Shown: positions 35,308 through 44,508 of the stretch, one piece after another
Layout of the letters: every line of letters starts with the position of its first letter
How positions within the stretch are numbered: the stretch's first letter is position 1
NCBI GenBank assembly: GCA_001556025.1
Contig: LSIB01000092.1
Location: forward strand, 1-64,000
Length of the DNA: 64,000 nucleotides
Direction of reading: 5' to 3'
DNA from: Rhizobiales bacterium CCH3-A5
GTDB taxonomy: Bacteria > Pseudomonadota > Alphaproteobacteria > Rhizobiales > Beijerinckiaceae
Notes under the pieces: generated by a model
Seen by the model: only the letters and a program-made list of their open reading frames with translations
Databases searched by the model: none
What the model was told of the DNA's origin: nothing
Translations under genes and position numbers: made by a program

Positions 35308-38300
35308 ATGGGCCGGGACGACAGCGAGGGGCGCATCCTGTCCGAGATCGGCTTCGTGCATTTGCATGTCCATTCGAGCTATTCGCTTCTCGAAGGCGCA
35401 ATGACGATCCCGACCATCGCCAAGATGGCGGCTGGCGATAGCCAGCCTGCGCTGGCCCTGACCGACACCAACAACCTGTTCGGTGCGCTGGAGTTCTCGG
35501 AAAAGCTCGCCGGATCCGGCATTCAGCCGATCGCCGGCGTGCAGCTCTCGGTCGATTTCGGCGACGAGGCCGAGGGCGGACGCAAACCCGCGCTCAACCA
35601 GACCCCGCCTCATCTCGTGCTGCTGGCGATGACCGAGGGCGGCTACGGCAATCTGATGAAACTCGTCACCGAAGCCTGCCTGGCGAGCGGCGGCTCGGGC
35701 CAGCCGCTCTCCACGATCGACAGGGTTGGCGCGCACAGTGATGGGCTGATCGCGCTCTCCGGTGGCCATGGCGGGCCAGTCGATCTCGCGCTGCGCAACG
35801 GGCAGTCGGCGCAGGCGAAAGCGCGGCTTTCCACATTGGCAGAAATCTTCGGCGACCGACTTTATGTCGAGATCCAGCGTCATGGCGAGGAAGGCGAGGC
35901 GGCCATCGAGGCTCAGCTCCTCAAGCTCGCCTATGATGCCGACCTCGCAATCGTCGCGACAAACGAACCCTTTTTCGCCAAGCCCGCCGATTACGATGCC
36001 CATGACGCGCTGCTGGCAGTGGCGGCCGGGCGGCTGGTCTCCGATGGCGAGCGCCGGCGCGTGACCCCGCAGCATCATTTCGCCAGCCGCGCCGAAATGA
36101 AGCGCCGCTTCGCCGATCTGCCCGAGGCGCTGGCCTCGACCGTTGAGATTGCGATGCGCTGCACCTGGCGGGTGGGCCTGCGCAAGCCGATCCTGCCGCG
36201 CTTCGGCGGCGAGAACGGACTCGACGAGGCGGTCGAACTGGAGCTGCAGGCGAAGGCCGGGCTCGCGGCGCGGCTGGCCAAGCACGGGCCATCGCCGGGC
36301 TTCGACGTCGCGGCCTATGAGGCGCGGCTCGATTTCGAGCTCTCCGTCATCGCCCGGATGAAATATCCGGGCTATTTCCTGATCGTCGCCGACTTCATCA
36401 AATGGGCGAAGGACCACGACATCCCGGTCGGGCCAGGCCGCGGCTCTGGCGCGGGCTCGCTCGTCGCCTATGCGCTGACGATCACCGACGTGGATCCGTT
36501 GCGCTTCGGCCTGCTGTTCGAGCGCTTTCTCAACCCCGATCGCGTCTCGATGCCGGACTTTGACATCGACTTCTGCCAGAACCGGCGCGAGGAGGTGATC
36601 GACTACGTTCAGCGCCGCTACGGCAAGGAGCGCGTGGCGCAGATCATCACCTTCGGGACGCTGCTGGCGCGCGGCGTGCTGCGCGATGTCGGGCGAGTGC
36701 TGGAGATGCCCTATGGCCAGGTCGACAAGCTGACCAAGCTCGTGCCGCAGAACCCGGCGAAGCCGATCTCGCTGGTCGATGCGATCAAGGGCGAGCCCAA
36801 GCTGCAGCAGGCGGCGGAGGAGGATCAGGTCGTCGCGCGGCTGCTGGAGATCGGCCAGAAGCTCGAAGGCCTGCACCGTCACGCCTCGACTCATGCGGCC
36901 GGCGTCGTCATTGGCGACCGGCCGCTGGAGGAACTGGTCGCGCTTTCGGTCGATCCGCGCACGGGGATGCGCGTCACCCAGTTCAACATGAAATGGGTCG
37001 AGCAGGCGGGTCTGGTGAAATTCGACTTTCTCGGCCTCAAGACACTGACCACGCTGACGACCGCCGTGAAGCTGATCAAGCAGCGCAACATCGACGTCGA
37101 TCTGGCGAGCCTGCCCTTTGATGATCCCAAGAGCTACGAGATGCTGGCGCGCGGCGAGGTGGTCGGCGTGTTCCAGGTGGAAAGCGCCGGTATGCGGCGC
37201 GCACTGGTCGAGATGAAGGCCGACCGAATCGAGGATCTGATCGCGCTGGTTGCGCTCTACCGGCCGGGCCCGATGGACAACATCCCGAGCTATTGCCGCC
37301 GCAAGCTTGGGCTGGAGGAGCCGACCTATCTCCACCCGAAGATGGAAGCCATCCTGGCCGAGACGCATGGCATCATCGTCTACCAGGAGCAGGTGATGCA
37401 GGTGGCCCAAGCCCTGTCGGGTTATTCGCTCGGCGAGGCGGACCTGTTGCGCCGCGCCATGGGCAAGAAGATCAAGGCGGAGATGGACGCCCAGCGCGAC
37501 CGCTTCGTGAACGGCGCGGTCGAGGGCGGCATAAAAAAGGACGTGGCGTCCGAAATCTTCGATCTGTTGGCGAAATTTGCCGATTACGGATTCAACAAGA
37601 GCCATGCGGCGGCCTATGCCGTCGTCGCTTTCCAGACCGCCTATCTCAAGGCCAATTTCCCCGTCGAGTTCATGGCGGCGTCGATGACGCTCGACATGGG
37701 CAACACCGACAAGCTCTCGGAATTCCGCCGCGACGCCGAGCGCATGGGCATCAAAGTGCTCCCCCCCGCAATCAACCGCTCGGGCGTCGAGTTCGACGTG
37801 TCGGAGGGCGCGATCCATTATGCGCTGGCCGCGATCAAGGGCGTCGGCGGCGCGGCGGTCGCCTCCATCGTGGCGGCGCGGCAGGCGGGCGGGCCGTTCA
37901 GGGACCTCGCCGATCTGGCGCGGCGGATCGACACCAAGCTGGTCAACCGGCGCACCATCGAGGCCCTGATCGCGGCCGGCGCGCTCGATGCGCTGGAGCC
38001 GGAACGCGCGCGCGCCATGGCGGCGATCGATGGCATGCTGGCGCTCTCGAACCGAACGCGGGAGGCCGCGCTCGGCGGCCAGTCCGAGCTGTTTGGCGGC
38101 AGCGGCGTGCAGGAAGCTTTCCGCATTCCCCCGGTCGAGCCCTGGTCGGCCGCCGAGCGGCTGCGGCGCGAGCACGAGGCTGTCGGCTTCTTTCTGTCGG
38201 GCCATCCGCTCGACGATTATGCCCATGTGCTGAAGCGCCTGCGCGTGCAGCGTTTTTCCGAATTCGCCCAGACGGTCCGGGCCAACGGCACCGGCGTCGC

Positions 38301-38787
38301 CAAGGTCGCGGTCTCGGTGATCGACAAATCCGAACGGCGGACCAAATCCGGCAACAAGATGGGCATCGTGCAATTGTCCGACCCGAGCGGGCAGTTCGAG
38401 GCGATCCTGTTCTCGGAGGGTTTGCAGCGCCATCGCGACCTGCTGGAGCCGGGCCGGGCTCTCGTGCTGCGACTGTCTGCCGTGCTCGACGGCGAGGAGG
38501 TCCGCCCGCGCATCGAGGATGTCGAGGTGCTGGACGATCTTGCCGCCCGTCAGAAGCAGGACCTCTTGGTCTATCTGCGCGACGACAAGGCGCTGGCGTC
38601 GATCGCCGAGCGGGTGCGCCCGCGCAGCGACGGCATCAGGGCCGAGGGCAAGATCGCGCTGGTGATGATCCTCGACGATGGGGCGCAGGAGGTCGAGATC
38701 GAGTTGCCGGGTCGCTATCCGGTGAACCAACAGATCGCCAACGCGGTGCGCGCCGCGCCCGGCGTGGTCAGCGTGGAACTGCGCTGA
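35308..38787 (+). CDS. dnaE: DNA polymerase III subunit alpha
   Basis: Replicative polymerase catalytic subunit. The 1159-aa product has the N-terminal PHP domain (FVHLHVHSSYSLLEGAM), the polymerase core with catalytic aspartates in MPDFDIDFC, the GRGSGAGSLVAYAL motif, a helix-hairpin-helix and a C-terminal OB fold (about 975-1050). Length, the lolC-lolD neighbourhood and lack of imuA/imuB indicate DnaE1 rather than the error-prone DnaE2. The second of two tandem ATGs (35308) has the better-spaced ribosome-binding site (GAGGGG); a frame from 35146 adds an unrelated arginine-rich leader. The upstream SOS-like promoter may also reach it. Confidence 0.94.
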   Translation: MGRDDSEGRILSEIGFVHLHVHSSYSLLEGAMTIPTIAKMAAGDSQPALALTDTNNLFGALEFSEKLAGSGIQPIAGVQLSVDFGDEAEGGRKPALNQTPPHLVLLAMTEGGYGNLMKLVTEACLASGGSGQPLSTIDRVGAHSDGLIALSGGHGGPVDLALRNGQSAQAKARLSTLAEIFGDRLYVEIQRHGEEGEAAIEAQLLKLAYDADLAIVATNEPFFAKPADYDAHDALLAVAAGRLVSDGERRRVTPQHHFASRAEMKRRFADLPEALASTVEIAMRCTWRVGLRKPILPRFGGENGLDEAVELELQAKAGLAARLAKHGPSPGFDVAAYEARLDFELSVIARMKYPGYFLIVADFIKWAKDHDIPVGPGRGSGAGSLVAYALTITDVDPLRFGLLFERFLNPDRVSMPDFDIDFCQNRREEVIDYVQRRYGKERVAQIITFGTLLARGVLRDVGRVLEMPYGQVDKLTKLVPQNPAKPISLVDAIKGEPKLQQAAEEDQVVARLLEIGQKLEGLHRHASTHAAGVVIGDRPLEELVALSVDPRTGMRVTQFNMKWVEQAGLVKFDFLGLKTLTTLTTAVKLIKQRNIDVDLASLPFDDPKSYEMLARGEVVGVFQVESAGMRRALVEMKADRIEDLIALVALYRPGPMDNIPSYCRRKLGLEEPTYLHPKMEAILAETHGIIVYQEQVMQVAQALSGYSLGEADLLRRAMGKKIKAEMDAQRDRFVNGAVEGGIKKDVASEIFDLLAKFADYGFNKSHAAAYAVVAFQTAYLKANFPVEFMAASMTLDMGNTDKLSEFRRDAERMGIKVLPPAINRSGVEFDVSEGAIHYALAAIKGVGGAAVASIVAARQAGGPFRDLADLARRIDTKLVNRRTIEALIAAGALDALEPERARAMAAIDGMLALSNRTREAALGGQSELFGGSGVQEAFRIPPVEPWSAAERLRREHEAVGFFLSGHPLDDYAHVLKRLRVQRFSEFAQTVRANGTGVAKVAVSVIDKSERRTKSGNKMGIVQLSDPSGQFEAILFSEGLQRHRDLLEPGRALVLRLSAVLDGEEVRPRIEDVEVLDDLAARQKQDLLVYLRDDKALASIAERVRPRSDGIRAEGKIALVMILDDGAQEVEIELPGRYPVNQQIANAVRAAPGVVSVELR

Positions 38788-38947
38788 ACACAGGAAAAAA
38801 TGACGCGGCAACGGCGCAACCGACCGTTCACGCACTTGTGCGAACCCGTGAGCAATGCTCCTGATGATGCGGGAGCCGCCGCGACGCGGAGCGTGAGTTC
38901 GTCACGCCCGGCGACAGGAGGCGGCGCTCCTCTGCCGGGGGGCCGAC

Positions 38948-39670
38948 GTGAAGCACTACATCGCGCATATTCCGATGAGCCTTGCCGTGCCCGATGCGAT
39001 GCATTGGGCGATCAAAGACGTTCTGGAGGGCGAGTACGAGACGGGGTTCGACGGCGTCGGCCTCGACATCCTCGATATCGGGGCGAATGTCGGCTCCTTC
39101 GCGCTCTGGGCCACCGCGCGCTGGCCGGGCAGCGTCGTGACCTCCTACGAGCCGCATCCGGGCACCTTCGCGCTGCTCAGGCAGAACACGCATCTGCGCC
39201 GCGACATCGTGCCGGTGAACGCGGCGCTGTTTCCCGGCAGCTCGAAGACGGCGAGCTTCGTCAGCCGTTTCGCTGGCGATGGCGAATCGGGGCTCGCCTC
39301 CTATGCGGGGGACACTTTCGTCGCGGGCGCGATGGTCGAGCAGTACGAGGTCGCGGTCGTCGATCCCGCCAGCCTGCCATCGGCCGACGTGGTCAAGATC
39401 GACATCGAGGGCGGAGAAGGCGACGTGCTTGACCAGCTCGACCTGTCGCAGACCTCGCTGGTGCTGCTGGAGTACCAGAACCGCAAGAACCGCGATCAAC
39501 TCGCCGCGCGGCTGAAAGGCGACTTCGACCTGATCGACACCCATGAGCACGCATGGGACCCGCTGCTGGAGCAACGCTGCTACCGGCCCGCTCTCGCCGG
39601 CGACGTCTATGGCCGGATGTTCGCGGCGCGAAAAGGCGTGACCCGGATGACGCGTGCGGCGAGAGGGTAG
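38948..39670 (+). CDS. FkbM-family SAM-dependent methyltransferase
   Basis: A 240-aa protein starting at a GTG. The SAM-binding motif LDILDIGANVGSFALWA lies near residues 37-55, followed by TSYEPHPGTFALLRQN and the FkbM signature VVKIDIEGGEGDVLDQL with its acidic pair. FkbM-type enzymes methylate hydroxyl groups of sugars or secondary metabolites; the substrate here is unknown. It stands alone after dnaE and is followed by a palindromic repeat. Confidence 0.8.
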   Translation: MKHYIAHIPMSLAVPDAMHWAIKDVLEGEYETGFDGVGLDILDIGANVGSFALWATARWPGSVVTSYEPHPGTFALLRQNTHLRRDIVPVNAALFPGSSKTASFVSRFAGDGESGLASYAGDTFVAGAMVEQYEVAVVDPASLPSADVVKIDIEGGEGDVLDQLDLSQTSLVLLEYQNRKNRDQLAARLKGDFDLIDTHEHAWDPLLEQRCYRPALAGDVYGRMFAARKGVTRMTRAARG

Positions 39671-39684
39671 CCAACTCAGCGAGT

Positions 39685-39855
39685 AAAGCGCGGGGAACCC
39701 TCTCCCGGAGGGAGAGGGCAGGGTGAGGGGTCGGCCCTTTTCCGCATGAGACGCGACCTCACCGCTGCGCCGGCTGGCATAGACGCTCGACTGGTCAGAC
39801 GTCCGTCACCTCACCCCTGCCCCTCTCCTTACAGGAGAGGGGTTCCCCGCGCTTT
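39685..39855. repeat. 171-bp palindromic intergenic element
   Basis: The left arm AAAGCGCGGGGAACCCTCTC (from 39685) is matched in reverse by the right arm ending GGTTCCCCGCGCTTT (39855). Each arm folds alone as well: CCTCTCCCGGAGGGAGAGG on the left and CCTCTCCTTACAGGAGAGG on the right. The right end runs into six T residues (39853-39858), so it could also end the upstream transcript. The type is common between genes in this order of bacteria. Confidence 0.8.
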
Positions 39856-39899
39856 TTTCTTCCCGCAAAGTGCTTGGAGCAGCATCACGGAAGCATGCC

Positions 39900-40628
39900 A
39901 TGACCGACCGCTTCACAATTGACCGACGCCAGCTCGTCGCTGGCGCGACCATCCTGACGGCCGCCACCGCTGTCCAGCCTCTCAAAGCCCAGGAGAAGCC
40001 GATGATCGACGCCGCGACCGCGCTCATCGTCGTCGATGTGCAGAACGATTTCTGCCCCGGCGGCAGCCTCGCCGTGGCGAAGGGCGACGAGGTCGTCGCG
40101 GTGATCAACGCGCTGGGCCCGCGCTTTTCCACCATCGTGCTGACGCAGGACTGGCACCCGACGGGCCACTCTTCCTTCGCCACGAGCCATACCGGCAAAA
40201 AGCCGTTCGAGCTGATCCAGATGGCTTACGGCCCGCAGGTGCTCTGGCCGGATCATTGCATCCAGGGCACGAAGGGGGCGGAGTTCCGCGCCGACCTCGA
40301 TCTTCCCACCGCGCAGACCATCATCCGCAAGGGCTACCGGCCGCAGATCGACAGCTACTCCGGATTCCTGGAGGCCGACCGCAAGACCCCGACGGGCTTG
40401 GGCGGCTACCTCAAGGAGCGCGGCGTGACGCGCGCCGTGGTGGTGGGGCTCGCGACCGATTTCTGCGTCAACTGGACGGCGCAGGACGCGGCTAAGGCCG
40501 GCTTGCAGACGCTGGTCGTCGAGGAGGCCTGCCGCGCCATCGACCTCAACGGCTCGCTCGACAAAGCATGGAGCGACATGGCGGTGTTGGGGGTGAAGCG
40601 GATCAAGGCGGGGGAGTTGCCCGGGTAG
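39900..40628 (+). CDS. pncA: Nicotinamidase with Tat-like signal
   Basis: Hydrolyses nicotinamide to nicotinate for NAD salvage. The 242-aa isochorismatase-fold protein has the catalytic Asp45 (VVDVQNDF), a lysine in RKGYRPQ and the cysteine in ATDFCVNWTA. Metal ligands are in DWHPTGHSSF (Asp83, His85, His89). The N-terminus carries a twin-arginine motif and hydrophobic stretch (DRRQLVAGATILTAATA), so it is probably exported, unlike the cytoplasmic E. coli enzyme. An internal start at Met34 would give a cytoplasmic form. Its 3' end overlaps that of the DoxX-like gene by 26 bp, tail to tail. Confidence 0.88.
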   Translation: MTDRFTIDRRQLVAGATILTAATAVQPLKAQEKPMIDAATALIVVDVQNDFCPGGSLAVAKGDEVVAVINALGPRFSTIVLTQDWHPTGHSSFATSHTGKKPFELIQMAYGPQVLWPDHCIQGTKGAEFRADLDLPTAQTIIRKGYRPQIDSYSGFLEADRKTPTGLGGYLKERGVTRAVVVGLATDFCVNWTAQDAAKAGLQTLVVEEACRAIDLNGSLDKAWSDMAVLGVKRIKAGELPG

Positions 40629-41019
40629 GTTTGCGCCGCCACGGCCAGGCGGTGACCCCGCCGGCATACAACGCCCACCAGATCAGCACCGGCTGCAGCG
40701 CGAGCCTTGGCCCGTGATACCACCAGCTTGTCGGAAGCGGCGGTATATCAATGGCTTCCAGCGCGTGCTTGATGTTGGCCGGCCAGACGCAGAGCGCGTA
40801 GAGCGCAAGGCCGATGCCGGCAGCATAGCGCAGGCGCGGGACCAGCAGGCCGAGCGCGCCCGCCAGCTCCGCGACGCCGGTGACGATGACGACCTCGCGC
40901 GGCGCAGGAACCCAGCCGGGCACGATCGGCAGAAACGCGTCCGGTGCGCGCAGATGTGCGATGCCGGCGGCGAGGTAGAACGCCGCCATCAGCCAGCGCA
41001 TGAGCGTCCTGCCGCTCAC
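40603..41019 (-). CDS. DoxX-like integral membrane protein
   Basis: A 138-aa protein with four predicted helices (about 5-22, 43-62, 68-84, 105-124) and the DoxX-like pattern YLAAGIAHLRAPDAFLPIVP...GVAELAGALGLLVPRLR. The likely start is the GTG at 41019, which overlaps the stop of the multicopper-oxidase-like gene (GTGA), so the two are translated together; an ATG at 41001 is an alternative. DoxX-family proteins are often linked to quinone or thiol redox chemistry; the exact role here is unknown. Confidence 0.72.
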   Translation of the reverse strand: MSGRTLMRWLMAAFYLAAGIAHLRAPDAFLPIVPGWVPAPREVVIVTGVAELAGALGLLVPRLRYAAGIGLALYALCVWPANIKHALEAIDIPPLPTSWWYHGPRLALQPVLIWWALYAGGVTAWPWRRKPTRATPPP

Positions 41020-42485
41020 GTCACCTCGAACCAGGTCCACAGGCCGAGGTCGAAACGCTCCAGCACCGAGGACGAGATCAGCCATTTGCCGGGATTGTCG
41101 GCGATAAAGGCGATGTGCAGCTTCCGGTTCTCCGGGATCTGCACCGTGTCGAGGAAATAGGGCTCCCAGCCGTCGTCGAGCGGGTGCAGCAGCCGGAATG
41201 CGTGGCCGTGGACATGGATCGGCTGCAGGAAGGCGGTGCGGTTGTCGATGGCGAGCACGATCGGCGTCCCGCGCCTGACGCTGAACAGTGGTTTTGCGAG
41301 ATCGCCCACGCTGCCGTTGAGCGTCCAGGGCCGGGCGAGGTCGAGGCCGGCGAAATCGAGCTTGGCCTCAGAGGTCAGCTTCGCGCCGCCCTCGATCACG
41401 ATCTGCGGCCGGCGGGCGTCCTGCAGGCGCACGCCGGCCGGCAGGGCCGGATTGGGTTTCAGCGCGACGGGCTCGGTCGGAGGCTTTTTCGGTTCCCCCT
41501 CCGCGACAAGCCTGACAAGCGGCACGCCAGCGCCGATCAGCGCGGTGACGCCGGCGACCTGACCCGCTTCCGCCGGCATGTCGACGACGAGGTCGTAGCG
41601 CGTGCCCGGCGCAAAGGGCAGTTGCGCGCGGACGGGCTCGAACGTGTCGGTCGGCTGGCCGTCGACCGCGATCACATATGCCTTCACGCCGTCGAAGCGC
41701 AGCCGCATGATCCGGGCGTTGCAGGCGTTCGCGAGGCGCAGGCGCACGCGGCTGCCAGGCCTCACCGCGATGCTGCGCGGCGGGGCCGCGCCGTTCACGG
41801 TGAGCCAGCTGCCGAGCCGGCCCGCCGCCGCATTGGCCTCGCTTCTCGGGGTGAAAGGGCGCATCGCATTGGCGTCGTCGATGAGCCAGTCGCCGACCAG
41901 CAGGGGCAGGTCGAGATCGACGGGCAGCGGCGTCGGCTCTTCGACGACCAGCATCCCGGTAAGGCCGCGTCCCGCAGGTTCGGACGCGCCGCCAAGGGCC
42001 ATCGCGCGATAAAGAATCGTGCCGGAATCGGGCGGGGTCAGGTTGTAGTCGAAGCTCTCGCCCGGTCCGACGGGGGGCTGGCTGAAGCCGCCGACGCCAT
42101 CCATCGCGGCAGCACCGCCGCGCAGGCCGTGCCAATGCAGAGCAAGCGGCAGCGTCGTCCGGTTCTCTAATCTGACACGCAGCGCCTCGCCCTGCTTGAT
42201 TCGCACCACAGGGGCGGGGGTTGCGCCGTTCAGGGTCAGGATGTCGGTCTCGCCAGCCGGCGCTGGCCGCAGGCGCGCCTTGCCGGGAGCCGCAGTGAGC
42301 AGGCGCGCGGGCGGTTCGGCGGCGGGGACAGCAGCGTGTGTGCCGGAGGCCGTCTGGGCATCGGCGTCCCCCGTCAGCACGAGGGCCGCCGCCGAGCCCA
42401 TCCCCGCAAGGGTCGCGCGGCGGGTCGGGCGGCGGATCGGGCGCAAGGCGGTGGTGAAGCGTTCGTCGGTCATGCCGGCAGGCAT
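41016..42485 (-). CDS. Multicopper-oxidase-fold protein lacking most copper ligands, Tat-exported
   Basis: A 489-aa three-cupredoxin protein. The N-terminus has a Tat-type signal (TRRATLAGMGSAAALVL). Motif 1 HWHG is present and motif 3 is IHVHGH. Motif 2, normally WYHSH, reads ILYRAM. Motif 4, normally HCHxxxH with the type-1 copper cysteine, reads ISSSVLERFDLGLW. Without the cysteine and the HxH histidines a working laccase site is unlikely. FtsP/SufI of E. coli is a known copper-free, Tat-exported member of this fold that stabilises the divisome, so a structural role is possible but not shown. The ATG at 42485 was chosen; 42473 is an alternative. Confidence 0.82.
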   Translation of the reverse strand: MPAGMTDERFTTALRPIRRPTRRATLAGMGSAAALVLTGDADAQTASGTHAAVPAAEPPARLLTAAPGKARLRPAPAGETDILTLNGATPAPVVRIKQGEALRVRLENRTTLPLALHWHGLRGGAAAMDGVGGFSQPPVGPGESFDYNLTPPDSGTILYRAMALGGASEPAGRGLTGMLVVEEPTPLPVDLDLPLLVGDWLIDDANAMRPFTPRSEANAAAGRLGSWLTVNGAAPPRSIAVRPGSRVRLRLANACNARIMRLRFDGVKAYVIAVDGQPTDTFEPVRAQLPFAPGTRYDLVVDMPAEAGQVAGVTALIGAGVPLVRLVAEGEPKKPPTEPVALKPNPALPAGVRLQDARRPQIVIEGGAKLTSEAKLDFAGLDLARPWTLNGSVGDLAKPLFSVRRGTPIVLAIDNRTAFLQPIHVHGHAFRLLHPLDDGWEPYFLDTVQIPENRKLHIAFIADNPGKWLISSSVLERFDLGLWTWFEVT

Positions 42486-42672
42486 AAGCTCTGCGCCGCG
42501 ATCTGGCGAGAGATTGCATGAGACTAGGCGAGGGCGCTCCCGCCCGCCCTCGAGACGCCCGGTTTCGCAAATCCGTCGCATTTTTTTGCTGCATGCACCG
42601 GCGCAAATGCGTATAGCACCGGCGCCCTATGATGCCGGCGTCTGCGTTTCGCGGGCGCGGCGCGGCGGGTCG

Positions 42673-42757
42673 GCGGGCGTGGCGGAACTGGTAGACGCAC
42701 TGGTTTTAGGTACCAGCGGCGAAAGTCGTGGGGGTTCGAGTCCCTCCGCCCGCACCA
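42673..42757 (+). tRNA. tRNA-Leu (UAG)
   Basis: Folds with acceptor stem GCGGGCG/CGCCCGC, anticodon stem CTGGT/ACCAG with loop TTTAGGT (anticodon TAG), a long variable arm typical of class II tRNAs, and T-loop GGTTCGAGTCC. The CCA end is encoded (42755-42757). Confidence 0.95.
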
Positions 42758-42896
42758 CAGGCGTGCGATCGCATCACGGCCTGGGCGTGGTGCGTTAATC
42801 GTTCGCCCCAGACCGGAATTTCGCGAGCGCGGCGGCCGTCACAAGGCGTCGTGCTTTGGACATTTGAAGACGAGACCTTTTGGCGGATCGAAAACG

Positions 42897-44333
42897 ATGA
42901 ACGTGACCGAAACCCTCTCGCAGGGCCTCAAGCGCGAATTCCAGGTGGTGCTGAACGCCGCCGACCTGAAGACCCGTCTCGATGACGGCCTCCAGGGTCT
43001 GCAGGGCAAGGCGAAGATCAACGGTTTCCGCCCCGGCAAGGTGCCGGTCGCGCATCTGCGCCGGCTCTATGGCCGATCGGTCATGGCCGATGTGCTGCAG
43101 AACGCGGTCAACGAGGCCAACCAGAAGATCGTCACCGATAACGGGCTCAAGCTCGCCTTCGAGCCGCAGATCAAGTTCCCCGAGAACAAGGACGAGATCG
43201 AGGCCGCGATGGAGGCCAAGGGCGATCTCGCCTTCACCGTCGCTCTTGAGGTTCTGCCGAAGATCGAACTCGCCGATCTCTCCGACGTCTCGCTGGTCAA
43301 GCCCGTCGCCGAGGTGCCGGACGCCGATGTCGACGCCGCGCTGGAGCGCATGGCCGGCCAGAACCGCAGCTTCTCCAGCAAGGGCGAGAAGGCGAAGTCC
43401 GAGAAGGGCGACCGCCTGATGATCTCCTTCGTCGGCACGCTCGACGGCCAGCCCTTCGACGGCGGCACGGGCGAGGGCATCCCGCTCGATCTCGGCGCGG
43501 GCCAGTTCATCCCCGGCTTCGAGGAGCAGCTCGAGGGCGCCAAGGCCGGCGATACGCGCACCGTCAAGGTGACGTTCCCGGAGAACTACGCAGCCGCGAA
43601 CCTCGCCGGCAAGCCAGCGCAGTTCGAGGTCACCGTCACCGAGGTGCAGGCGCCCGAGCCGGTCAAGATCGACGACGAACTCGCCAAGGCCTTCGGGATG
43701 GAGTCGCTTGAGTCGCTCAGGGGCGCCATCCGCGAGCAGATCGGCCGCGACTTCGGCGCGCAGTCGCGCCGCAAGCTCAAGAAGAGCCTGCTCGACGCGC
43801 TCGACGCCAAATATACCTTCGAGCTGCCGCCGACCCTGGTCGAGCAGGAGTTCGGCTCGGTCTGGAGCCAGGTCGAGGTCGACATGAAGGAGGCCAAGAA
43901 GAGCTTCGAGGACGAGAACACGACCGAAGAGGCCGCCAAGGCGGAGTACCGCAAGATCGCCGAGCGCCGCGTGCGTCTTGGTCTCGTCCTGGCCGAGATC
44001 GGCGAGCAGGCGAAGGTCCAGATCTCCGATGACGAGGTGACCCAGGCTCTTGTCGAGCGCGCCCGCCAGTTCCCCGGCCAGGAGAAGCAGGTCTGGGAGT
44101 TCTATCGCAAGAACCCGCAGGCTCTGGCCGAAATCCGCGCGCCGATCTTCGAGGAGAAGGTCGTCGATCATCTGCTGGAGCAGGTGAAGGTCGCCGACGA
44201 AAACGTGAGCCGCGAGGCGCTGTACGCCGACGAGGACAGCGACGAGACGGCCGCCGAGGCGAAGCCGAAGAAGGCTGCCGCCAAAAAGGCCAAGAAGGCG
44301 GACGCCGCCGCTGCCGACGACGCCACCGCCTGA
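42897..44333 (+). CDS. tig: Trigger factor
   Basis: Ribosome-bound chaperone and peptidyl-prolyl isomerase for nascent chains. The 478-aa product has the N-terminal ribosome-binding domain with the signature GFRPGKVP (about 40-47), the FKBP domain (about 155-245; [20 protein letters not shown]) and a long helical C-domain. It ends in a Lys/Ala-rich tail. The ATG at 42897 gives the family start [17 protein letters not shown]. First of the tig-clpP-clpX-lon series, with a terminator after it. Confidence 0.95.
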   Translation: MNVTETLSQGLKREFQVVLNAADLKTRLDDGLQGLQGKAKINGFRPGKVPVAHLRRLYGRSVMADVLQNAVNEANQKIVTDNGLKLAFEPQIKFPENKDEIEAAMEAKGDLAFTVALEVLPKIELADLSDVSLVKPVAEVPDADVDAALERMAGQNRSFSSKGEKAKSEKGDRLMISFVGTLDGQPFDGGTGEGIPLDLGAGQFIPGFEEQLEGAKAGDTRTVKVTFPENYAAANLAGKPAQFEVTVTEVQAPEPVKIDDELAKAFGMESLESLRGAIREQIGRDFGAQSRRKLKKSLLDALDAKYTFELPPTLVEQEFGSVWSQVEVDMKEAKKSFEDENTTEEAAKAEYRKIAERRVRLGLVLAEIGEQAKVQISDDEVTQALVERARQFPGQEKQVWEFYRKNPQALAEIRAPIFEEKVVDHLLEQVKVADENVSREALYADEDSDETAAEAKPKKAAAKKAKKADAAAADDATA

Positions 44334-44363
44334 ACGACGCGGCAACCTTAACCCGAACAATCG

Positions 44364-44400
44364 CGCCGCCGGCTTACGGGCCCGGCGGCGTTTCCCTTTT
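44364..44400 (+). terminator. Rho-independent terminator after tig
   Basis: A 9-bp perfect stem (44364-44372 with 44382-44390, 9-nt loop) followed by TTTCCCTTTT. It separates tig from clpP. Confidence 0.85.
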
Positions 44401-44508
44401 CAGCGGGCTCCGCCGTGCTTATGTGGATGATCTCCACAAGACCGCCTGATTCTCACCCGCTCTCTCTCGCGTCGCGTTTCCGACGCCGCCACCCCAGGGA
44501 CATCCTCC

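Noticed and set aside
34768..38835. A 1355-codon open frame on the minus strand opposite dnaE
   Set aside because: It arises from codon bias of the GC-rich dnaE gene on the other strand; its product is Arg/His/Asp-rich and lacks family motifs, while dnaE is complete.
38825..38848. GTTC...GAAC sequence after dnaE as another LexA site
   Set aside because: The half-sites are inverted and 12 bp apart, not the direct repeat with 7-bp spacing; it looks like a weak hairpin.
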